From: Nitrospirota bacterium
GTDB lineage: Bacteria > Nitrospirota > Thermodesulfovibrionia > Thermodesulfovibrionales > JdFR-88
Direction: 5' to 3'
Length of the DNA: 6,619 nt
Assembly: GCA_021825785.1 (NCBI GenBank)
Contig: JAKAGP010000108.1
Span: 1-6,619, forward strand
Below, piece by piece: positions 1 through 4,903 of the stretch (positions within the stretch are counted from its first letter, which is position 1; each line of letters begins with the position of its first letter). The position numbers and the translations under genes were made by a program. The notes under the pieces were generated by a model. It ran no database searches. It was not told where the DNA came from and saw nothing but the letters and a program-made list of their open reading frames with translations.

Positions 1-306
1 TTCTTTATTACGAGGCTTGTTCTGCTGGAAAAGATCGGGTTGAGGGTTGCGGGCCAACCTGCGGGCGCGGAGGCAGGCAAGGCGCTCAGCGCGTTCCATA
101 CGCCCGGATATTCCGCGGTCCTTGGGATAGTGTTTGTGGTTTTTGGTATCCTGCTTGCCGTTTTTGCCTTCATAAGATACCGGGAAGTGGGAAAAGAGAT
201 AGATGCGCAGATATATCATCCGAAGGCGGCCCTGAATATTGCGCTGACCGCCTTTGTCCTCATTACCGGGATTTTTCTTCTGGCATATCTCGTAAAAGGC
301 ATCTGA
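1..306 (+). CDS. DUF202/YidH-like small membrane protein, 3' part
   Basis: The reading frame is open from base 1 and ends at TGA 304-306, so 101 C-terminal residues are visible and the start lies left of the window. The visible part begins with the end of a hydrophobic segment leading into 'RLVLLEKIGLRVAG', followed by a polar loop (about residues 16-36). Two clear membrane helices follow (about 38-59 and 77-97), separated by a short charged loop with 'RYREVGKEID' and 'YHPKAA'. This layout, three helices with an R-Y-R-x-V basic loop after the second one, is that of the DUF202 (YidH) family of small inner-membrane proteins, whose biochemical role is not established. An internal GTG/TTG start around base 40 is not believable because it would cut the first helix. 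The gene converges on the PilZ gene, with 24 nt between them and no convincing terminator of its own. Confidence 0.7.
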   Translation, partial: FFITRLVLLEKIGLRVAGQPAGAEAGKALSAFHTPGYSAVLGIVFVVFGILLAVFAFIRYREVGKEIDAQIYHPKAALNIALTAFVLITGIFLLAYLVKGI

Positions 307-330
307 AGGCCATTTTCTTTGAAAGATTGG

Positions 331-366
331 TTAAAAAGTATTTGCGGGTTTCAGGCGGCCCGCAAA
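331..366 (-). terminator. Intrinsic terminator overlapping the PilZ stop codon
   Basis: On the - strand TTTGCGGG (366-359) and CCCGCAAA (348-341) form a perfect 8-bp stem with a 10-nt loop. TAC and then TTTTT follow directly. The TAA stop codon of the PilZ gene lies at the end of this T-run, so the hairpin is built from the last codons of the gene. The + strand reading has no T-tract after the stem, so it is directional toward the end of the PilZ gene. Structure is seen in the sequence; function is inferred. Confidence 0.5.
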
Positions 367-657
367 CTGCTGGTCCTCATGCTGAAGGGACACACCGACT
401 TGGTATATGCCCATGTCCGCCATAATGGCTTGCCACATTATCTTGCCTTTTTTGGCGCCGCTCCAGGTCCCGGAGCGGATCTCGATCTTGGAGCAGTCGC
501 TTAGATTCCTTTCGGTATAAAAGCGTATCCCGGTGTCGCTTATGTCCGCGGTGACGCCGTCTACCGACATGCTCAGGTTCTCGTCTTCCTTGAGCCGGCA
601 CAGACACTTCAAAGGGACTGCCAGACACGTCCTTGGATGGCTTCTTCTATCTTCCAT
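331..657 (-). CDS. Single-domain PilZ protein (putative c-di-GMP receptor)
   Basis: This 108-residue protein is essentially one PilZ domain. The two c-di-GMP-binding signatures are both present: the basic RxxxR motif at the N-terminus (R5-S-H-P-R9, preceded by R4) and the D-x-S-x-x-G motif (D38, S40, G43), followed by 'IRFYTER' as in the family's beta-barrel. The closing 'YQVGVSLQ' strand (about 85-92) is also typical. No membrane segment or output domain is present, so it is expected to act as a cytoplasmic adaptor that binds a partner when loaded with c-di-GMP; the partner (motility, polysaccharide export or another) cannot be read from the sequence. The ATG at 657 is the first usable start: the frame stays open upstream but has no start codon nearby. 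The Shine-Dalgarno sequence is poor, only a G-run just upstream. The gene lies 263 nt downstream of the HPP gene on the same strand and probably has its own promoter. Confidence 0.85.
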   Translation of the reverse strand: MEDRRSHPRTCLAVPLKCLCRLKEDENLSMSVDGVTADISDTGIRFYTERNLSDCSKIEIRSGTWSGAKKGKIMWQAIMADMGIYQVGVSLQHEDQQFAGRLKPANTF

Positions 658-721
658 GGGCCCCCCGCATTCTTTGGGGTTTTTGTTTTGTTTTGTTTTA
701 TTGTTTGCGTTTTGCTTTGTT

Positions 722-741
722 TTTAATCAAATTTGATCAAA
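722..741. promoter_or_regulatory. Overlapping palindromes, operator candidate upstream of PilZ gene
   Basis: ATCAAATTTGAT (726-737) is a perfect 12-bp palindrome. Skipping one mismatched pair, it extends to TTT...AAA on both sides (722-724 with 739-741), giving a 20-bp dyad. A second perfect palindrome, TTTGATCAAA (732-741), overlaps its right half, so the half-site TTTGAT is repeated. It lies about 65-85 nt upstream of the PilZ start. A dimeric regulator binding site is possible; no specific regulator is recognised, and the AT-rich context raises the chance of accidental palindromes. Confidence 0.35.
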
Positions 742-847
742 CAAAAAAACCTGAAATACCGGGCTTAGGTCAAATCAGAAAAGTTTTTTAAAAAATAAGG
801 TCCTGGACTTTGGATGCCGCAGGGAAACAGGCTAAAGACAGATCAAA

Positions 848-888
848 GCGAAACAAAAACTTCTTTACCTAAGTTTCGCATTTTTTTT
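848..888 (+). terminator. Stem-loop followed by T8, terminator-like on + strand
   Basis: GCGAAAC (848-854) pairs perfectly with GTTTCGC (873-879) around an 18-nt loop. The + strand continues A-TTTTTTTT (880-888), a textbook U-tract. On the - strand only TTT follows the stem, so as the terminator of the CBS-HPP operon (ending at 921) it is weak. No + strand gene is known just upstream, so either it ends an unrecognised + strand transcript, blocks antisense readthrough into the HPP gene, or acts weakly in both directions. Confidence 0.35.
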
Positions 889-920
889 GTGTATTTCAAG
901 TCCTTTATTTTTGGTTTTTT

Positions 921-1463
921 TTACAGCCAGTATTCGGGGTATCTCCTGCCGGAGGCCATGTTGTTTACGACGAGGGCCACAAGCAGAAGGACAAGGGCGC
1001 CAAGCCCTGCCGGTACAAAGGCGTACAGGTAACCAAGGTTATGCACCTTTGCTCCTCCGATAACTGCTATCAGGGCCGTTGCCCCGCCAGGCGGGTGGAG
1101 CGTTTTTGTCATGAGCATGGCGGTGATGGCAAACGAAACCGCAAACGCCCCCGCAAGCCACACGTCGTGGCCAAAGAATTTCCAGCATGCAACACCTACG
1201 AGGCCGCTTATTATATGCCCCCCGATCAGGTTTCTGGGTTGGGCCAGCGGGCTTTTTATTGCGGCATAAACGAGCACCGCGGAGGCGCCGAAGGAGCCGA
1301 TTATCAGGGTCAGGTCCCGCGGGGCAAAGTACCGGGAGGAAAGATATCCGCAGATCCCTATCCCCAGGGCGGAGCCCACAAGCGACCAGAATACCTCCGG
1401 CAGGCCCACTCCGGGAGGGCTCTTCGCCCCGCCCTTCATCTTTGCAAAATAAGCCTTCGTCAT
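921..1463 (-). CDS. HPP-family integral membrane protein
   Basis: This 180-residue, very hydrophobic protein carries the motif that names the HPP family: 'TLHPPGGATAL' with H123-P124-P125, and the upstream family segment 'IGSFGASAVLVYAAIKSPLAQPRNLIGGH' region (about residues 55-83). Hydrophobic segments lie at about 24-42, 52-69, 82-95, 101-118, 127-138 and 146-167; four to six of these cross the membrane. Family members in cyanobacteria and plastids are reported to transport nitrite; the substrate of bacterial homologues like this one is not known from sequence. A GGGAGG Shine-Dalgarno (1474-1469) lies 5 nt before the ATG at 1463. The ATG overlaps the TGA of the upstream CBS gene as ATGA, pointing to translational coupling. 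In many bacteria HPP and CBS domains are fused in one chain; here they are two genes, which suggests the CBS protein regulates this membrane subunit. The length is complete for a stand-alone HPP protein. Confidence 0.88.
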   Translation of the reverse strand: MTKAYFAKMKGGAKSPPGVGLPEVFWSLVGSALGIGICGYLSSRYFAPRDLTLIIGSFGASAVLVYAAIKSPLAQPRNLIGGHIISGLVGVACWKFFGHDVWLAGAFAVSFAITAMLMTKTLHPPGGATALIAVIGGAKVHNLGYLYAFVPAGLGALVLLLVALVVNNMASGRRYPEYWL

Positions 1464-2083
1464 TCGTGCCTCCCGGTTGCTGAGCCTGTCCCTCCGGATA
1501 TCTGGGTCCTCACTATATCCGCCCTGGAAATTATGCCTGCCAGGGTTCCGTCCGCATGGACAACGGGCAGCCTCTTTATCCTTTTTTCGTCCATGATGGC
1601 GGCAGCCTTGCCTATTTCGTCGTCCGGATGCACGGTTATTACCTTTTGGTTCATAAGGTCCTTTGCCGTGCCGTCCGTGTCTTCAGGCGTCCTTGGAACC
1701 GGCACTGTCTCTCCGAAAAGATGCCTCAAGGTCCTTTTGAACGCATGTCCCCTTTCTATACAGACCCTGGCGATGAGGTCCGCCTCCGTAACGATGCCTA
1801 TCACCCTGCGGCCGGCATCCACCACCGGCAGACCGCTGATCCTGTGCTGATACATGAGAGCGGACATCTGGGGCATCGCTGCGCCGGCATCCACCGTTAT
1901 GACCTCCCTCGTCATAATATCCTTGACCAGTATTTTTCTTCCGGCCTCCTTTTTTGCGTGTTCAAGCGCCAGCGCGTATATCTTCATGAGGTCGTCTTCG
2001 GTGACGTCCACATATACCCCCATCTGCGTGAGGGCGCTCCTTATGTCCTCTGCGGTTATCTTTTCCTTCCTGTCTTCACTCAT
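1460..2083 (-). CDS. Tandem CBS-domain protein, partner of HPP protein
   Basis: The 207-residue soluble protein has two CBS domains: CBS1 about residues 53-108 ('VKDIMTREVITV', 'ISGLPVVDAGRRVIGIVTEADLI') and CBS2 about 139-194 ('AKDLMNQKVITV', 'IKRLPVVHADGTLAGIISRADIV'). Together they form one Bateman module, a fold that typically binds AMP, ATP or related adenylates and changes partner activity. A helical N-terminal segment (about 9-46, 'ITAEDIRSALTQMGVYVDVT...LALEHAKKEA') precedes them and resembles the extension seen in CBS proteins linked to HPP membrane domains. No membrane helix is present. The ATG at 2083 is the first possible start, since a TAA in the same frame lies four codons upstream; no clear Shine-Dalgarno precedes it, so translation may start weakly or from a short leader. 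It is the first gene of the operon, and its TGA overlaps the HPP start. Ligand specificity cannot be judged by eye. Confidence 0.9.
   Translation of the reverse strand: MSEDRKEKITAEDIRSALTQMGVYVDVTEDDLMKIYALALEHAKKEAGRKILVKDIMTREVITVDAGAAMPQMSALMYQHRISGLPVVDAGRRVIGIVTEADLIARVCIERGHAFKRTLRHLFGETVPVPRTPEDTDGTAKDLMNQKVITVHPDDEIGKAAAIMDEKRIKRLPVVHADGTLAGIISRADIVRTQISGGTGSATGRHE
1464..1474 (-). promoter_or_regulatory. Shine-Dalgarno of the HPP gene inside the CBS gene end
   Basis: GGGAGG (1474-1469) sits 5 nt before the HPP ATG and lies within the last codons of the CBS gene. It fixes the start at 1463 and, with the ATGA overlap, allows reinitiation by ribosomes finishing the CBS frame. Confidence 0.7.
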
Positions 2084-2120
2084 GGTTACAAATTACATGA
2101 TGATGCGGGCGGGCCGCTAT

Positions 2121-2150
2121 GATATAGATCATGGCTCCTTCCCAAGTCAA
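2121..2150 (-). promoter_or_regulatory. Sigma-70-type promoter for the CBS-HPP operon
   Basis: On the - strand TTGACT (2150-2145) is followed after 18 nt by TATATC (2126-2121): 5 of 6 matches at -35 and 4 of 6 at -10. Initiation would be near 2114, giving a leader of about 30 nt to the CBS ATG. An imperfect dyad, ATGATATAGATCAT (2119-2132), covers the -10. Prediction by eye only. Confidence 0.45.
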
Positions 2151-2212
2151 GCGGAAACCGCGGCCACCTGGGCGGCGGCAGTCAGGGCAAATCAAAAATC
2201 CCATGAATTACG

Positions 2213-2221
2213 TGGTATAAT
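2213..2221 (+). promoter_or_regulatory. Extended -10 promoter for the DUF4390-ntrY-ntrX operon
   Basis: TGGTATAAT carries a perfect TATAAT (2216-2221) with the extended TGn element directly before it. The -35 region (about 2192-2198, TCAAAA) is poor, as is usual for extended -10 promoters. Initiation would be near 2228, leaving a leader of about 40 nt with a weak AAGAGA ribosome site (2256-2261) 7 nt before the first ATG. Confidence 0.55.
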
Positions 2222-2268
2222 CAAAAAATTGTCCTGTTTGAAAGGCTTTTAATAAAAGAGATCCGAAA

Positions 2269-2835
2269 ATGCGCTTTTTAAAAAAGGCGATCCTGCTTTT
2301 GTCCCTTGCAATTGTACTTTTCCTGCCGCTTAATGCACGGGCAACGCAGATAAATTCCCTTTCTGTTTCCAAAAAAGGTGACGATGTCTTTGTCTCTGCC
2401 AGGCTCGTCATGGCCCCCCCGCTCATAAGAGACCTCAGGGCCGGCATACAGAAGGACCTTGTCTTCTACGTCGATCTCTTCAGGCATTGGTCAAGCTGGC
2501 CTGACGAGTACATCCTTGGGGTAAGGATAGAGAGATACTTAAGCTGCGACAGCGTGAGAGGCGAGTACATGATGACCACCAAAGGGAGAGGGCCGGCCGA
2601 GGAGACAAGGTACGGCAGCTGTGACGATCTTATTAAAAATTCCCTGGCATTGAATAATGTCAGGCTGTCCAACCTCAGGGAGCTGACAAAGGGAAACTAT
2701 TTTGTCAGGGTCACGGCGGAGTCAAAGTTGCGGAACCTGCCCCCGCTGCTTGGCCAGATGTTTTTTTTCATCAAGGACAAGGAGTTTTCGGTGCACCGGG
2801 ACTCGCCCATGATCAACCTTGGAGAGAGGCCTTAG
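2269..2835 (+). CDS. Secreted DUF4390-family protein
   Basis: The 188-residue protein starts with a typical signal peptide: basic MRFLKK, a hydrophobic core (about 7-20) and a signal peptidase I site N-A-R-A (22-25) before T26. The mature part matches the DUF4390 layout in order: a beta-rich start 'INSLSVSKKGDDVFVSARL' (28-46), a 'RDLRAGIQKDLVFYVDLFRHW' segment (54-74) where the family has 'I.SG....F.VELYR', a middle 'YLSCDSVRGEYMM' block, and the closing 'LTKGNYFVRVTAES...LPPLLGQMFFF' (139-167). No catalytic motif is visible and the function of the family is unknown. It regularly precedes NtrY/NtrX-like genes in Desulfobacterota and Nitrospirota, and here it is 6 nt from the kinase start, so an extracytoplasmic accessory role for the kinase is a reasonable inference. 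The start at 2269 is set by the signal peptide. Confidence 0.82.
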   Translation: MRFLKKAILLLSLAIVLFLPLNARATQINSLSVSKKGDDVFVSARLVMAPPLIRDLRAGIQKDLVFYVDLFRHWSSWPDEYILGVRIERYLSCDSVRGEYMMTTKGRGPAEETRYGSCDDLIKNSLALNNVRLSNLRELTKGNYFVRVTAESKLRNLPPLLGQMFFFIKDKEFSVHRDSPMINLGERP

Positions 2836-2841
2836 GATGAA

Positions 2842-4902
2842 ATGAAAAAGGGCATTAAATTGAAGGCGCTCTATGTGCTTGGGGCGGCCCTTGTGCTTTT
2901 GGGAATCTTTCTGCCTTTCGAGATAAGATTTTTAAAGGTCGGGGAGTTCCCCGAGACCCTGCTTTACCTGCTCCTCTTCAACCTGAACCTCTTTGCCCTC
3001 CTCGCTCTTATCTACTTGGTGGGCAAGGGGTTCATAGAGCTTTATCTGGGAGTTAAACGAAGGGTCATCGGTTTTAAGTTCAGGGCAAAGATACTGCTTC
3101 TGTTCATGCTGCTGAGCATCACCCCCACTGTAATGGTCTACGCGGTGGCAAGCGGCCTTGCGGCCAATTACATGGACAAGATATTCAACACACAGTTCAG
3201 GGACCCCCTTGTCTCCTCCCTGGGAATGGCGCGCACCATTTACCAGCAGGAAAAGGACGGGGCTCTGGATGCCGCTTCCCGCGCCCTTCAAACGGGGAGC
3301 ACGAATGCCATCGGCCCCTACCGGATAAAGTATGTGCGCAGCCTGCCGCCGGACACCACCCCCGGGATGGAGGCAGCCTTTAAAGGCCAAAGGGGCGCGG
3401 AGGTGCTTTCGACTTCCAGTGGGGACATAGTGAGGGGGATCGTCCCGCGCCGCCGGGGCGGTGGTGTGATTGTGGCAAGCATGCATCTGCCGCGGAAGCT
3501 CACCGCCTATATAGATAACATAAAGCAGGCAAACGCAAGCCTCATAAAACTCGAAGGTTGGCGCACCCCCATCAGGACCAATTTCTACCTGGTGCTTGGC
3601 TTTATCGCGCTTACGATAATGTTCACCGCGCTGCTGGCATCGCTGCGGCTGGCCAGGGGGATCACCGGCCCGGTCAGCGAGCTGGCCGCGGCTACCGGGG
3701 AGATTGCACGCGGGAACCTGGATTTGAGGGTGCCGCCGAGGGGTTCCGATGAGATGGGGTTGTTGATAGAGTCCTTCAACCGGATGGTGGCGGAGCTCAA
3801 GGAAGGCAAGAAGTCTCTTGAGAACGCCTACCTGGAGTCCGACAGAAGAAGGCTGTGCATGGAAGGCATACTGGAAAATATCCGTTCCGGTGTCATATCG
3901 CTTTCTCCTGAGGGGGCGGTGCTTACAATAAATCCGAGGGCATGCGAGATACTGGGCATAAGGGGGCCTGAGGTGATCGGCAGACAATACGAGGCGGTCC
4001 TTTCGCACATCGATTCCGTGGAGCTTAAGACCCTGATCAAAGGCATTAACGTGCGTACGATAAATTTTCTGGAACAGGAGATATGGGCTGGACTGGGGCC
4101 AAAAGGGGAAAAGGCGCTTCTCAGGGTATTTATATCCGGGCTGAGGGATGCCAAGGGGCGGCAGCTGGGGCTTCTGGTCGTTTTTGACGATCTGACCGAG
4201 ATGGTCAGGGCGCAGAGGGTGCTTGCCTGGCAGGAAGTGGCAAGAAGGATCGCGCATGAGATCAAAAACCCGCTTACCCCGATAAAACTCTCCACCGAAA
4301 GGATGATGAAGAAGTGGACGGAAGGACACAAGGACTTCCCGGTTGTGTTCGAGCGGTCCACAAAGACGATAATAGCGGAGGTCGAGAGCCTGCGCACGCT
4401 GGTGGATGAGTTTTCTAGGCTTGGAAGGATGCCCGATATAAAGAAAAGACGCACCGATCTGCCAGGCCTGGTGGAAGAAGTAAAAAACCTCTACCGCGTG
4501 TACCGGGACTTCGTTATCATGATCGATGCCCCTGCCGGGCTCCCGGCGGTCGATCTGGACCCGGAGCAGTTCAGGCGCGTGCTCGTAAACATAATAGACA
4601 ACGCCAGGGAGGCCATGGGCGATGCCGGGACCGTTTCAGTTAAAATTACATCGGATTCCGAAGCCAACAAGCTGTTCCTGGAGCTCTCGGATAACGGGCC
4701 GGGAATCCCTCCAGAGGTCAGAGAGAAGCTTTTTCAGCCATATTTTTCCACAAAGAAACACGGGACGGGCCTTGGTCTGGCGATAGTCCACAAGATCGTC
4801 TCCGAACACAACGGATACATACGCATAAGCGAAAACAGAAACAGCCCGCATGGGAGTTCATTCGTCATAGAGCTTCCGCTTTTTGAAAGGAGAGTTTCCT
4901 GA
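2842..4902 (+). CDS. ntrY: NtrY-like membrane sensor histidine kinase
   Basis: The 686-residue kinase has the NtrY architecture. Membrane helices lie at about 8-24, 38-60, 83-107 and 248-267. Between the last two is an extracytoplasmic sensor region of about 140 residues with no recognised domain. A HAMP linker follows (about 268-322, 'ARGITGPVSELAAATGEIARGNLDLRV'), then a PAS domain (about 335-455). The HisKA dimerisation domain holds the phosphorylated histidine H472 in 'RIAHEIKNPLTP'. The ATPase domain has its N box at 'NIIDNAREAM' (583-592), the G1 box 'DNGPGIP' (617-623), the F box 'FQPYFSTK' (631-638) and the G2 box 'GTGLGLAI' (641-648), all intact. It should phosphorylate the NtrX-like regulator that starts 1 nt after its stop codon. 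The length is slightly below that of classical NtrY. The stimulus is unknown; NtrY proteins of alphaproteobacteria are tied to nitrogen and redox/denitrification control. The start at 2842 (AGGA 4 nt upstream) keeps the first helix; a second ATG at 2837 is out of frame and stops after two codons. Confidence 0.92.
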   Translation: MKKGIKLKALYVLGAALVLLGIFLPFEIRFLKVGEFPETLLYLLLFNLNLFALLALIYLVGKGFIELYLGVKRRVIGFKFRAKILLLFMLLSITPTVMVYAVASGLAANYMDKIFNTQFRDPLVSSLGMARTIYQQEKDGALDAASRALQTGSTNAIGPYRIKYVRSLPPDTTPGMEAAFKGQRGAEVLSTSSGDIVRGIVPRRRGGGVIVASMHLPRKLTAYIDNIKQANASLIKLEGWRTPIRTNFYLVLGFIALTIMFTALLASLRLARGITGPVSELAAATGEIARGNLDLRVPPRGSDEMGLLIESFNRMVAELKEGKKSLENAYLESDRRRLCMEGILENIRSGVISLSPEGAVLTINPRACEILGIRGPEVIGRQYEAVLSHIDSVELKTLIKGINVRTINFLEQEIWAGLGPKGEKALLRVFISGLRDAKGRQLGLLVVFDDLTEMVRAQRVLAWQEVARRIAHEIKNPLTPIKLSTERMMKKWTEGHKDFPVVFERSTKTIIAEVESLRTLVDEFSRLGRMPDIKKRRTDLPGLVEEVKNLYRVYRDFVIMIDAPAGLPAVDLDPEQFRRVLVNIIDNAREAMGDAGTVSVKITSDSEANKLFLELSDNGPGIPPEVREKLFQPYFSTKKHGTGLGLAIVHKIVSEHNGYIRISENRNSPHGSSFVIELPLFERRVS
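4887..4894 (+). promoter_or_regulatory. Shine-Dalgarno that fixes the ntrX start
   Basis: AAGGAGAG lies 9 nt before ATG 4904 and inside the last codons of ntrY. It favours the ATG over the in-frame TTG at 4883, which lies upstream of this site and would add seven residues before the conserved 'PRVLIVDDE' start of the receiver domain. Confidence 0.75.
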
Positions 4903-4903
4903 T

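Larger units (their letters stand above)
658..920. other. AT-rich intergenic stretch between HPP and PilZ genes
   Basis: No credible gene is seen in these 263 nt. The composition differs sharply from the GC-rich genes on both sides. The + strand carries a long T-rich run with GTTTT units (679-724), the palindromes at 722-741, a TTTTTT/AAAAAA dyad near 784-795, the hairpin with T8 at 848-888 and another T-rich run at 902-922. It must hold the promoter of the PilZ gene and the 3' end of the HPP transcript. No convincing -35/-10 pair was found for PilZ by eye. Confidence 0.6.

Noticed and set aside
662..684. CCCC...GGGG followed by T5 on the + strand as a terminator
   Set aside because: The stem is only four pairs with a long loop, and no + strand gene ends there.
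814..1032. Open frame of 72 codons on the + strand
   Set aside because: It starts in AT-rich intergenic DNA and runs antisense into the HPP gene; no ribosome site and no protein-like pattern.
2076..2132. 18-codon leader frame (ATG at 2132, - strand) ending over the CBS start, with three His codons in a row
   Set aside because: AAGGAG lies only 2 nt before its ATG, and that ATG falls within the predicted promoter spacer, upstream of the likely transcript start.
1041..2252. Several + strand open frames opposite the CBS and HPP genes
   Set aside because: Their translations are Ser/Pro/Arg-rich with no recognisable motif, whereas the - strand frames encode clear CBS and HPP families.
2932..4329. 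Long open frame of 465 codons antisense to ntrY
   Set aside because: It is a shadow frame: Pro/His/Arg/Gln-rich with no domain, no start signals, and it lies entirely opposite a kinase gene with every conserved motif intact.
4883..4903. TTG start giving ntrX seven extra residues
   Set aside because: The TTG lies upstream of the Shine-Dalgarno AAGGAGAG; the ATG at 4904 begins the conserved receiver-domain strand.
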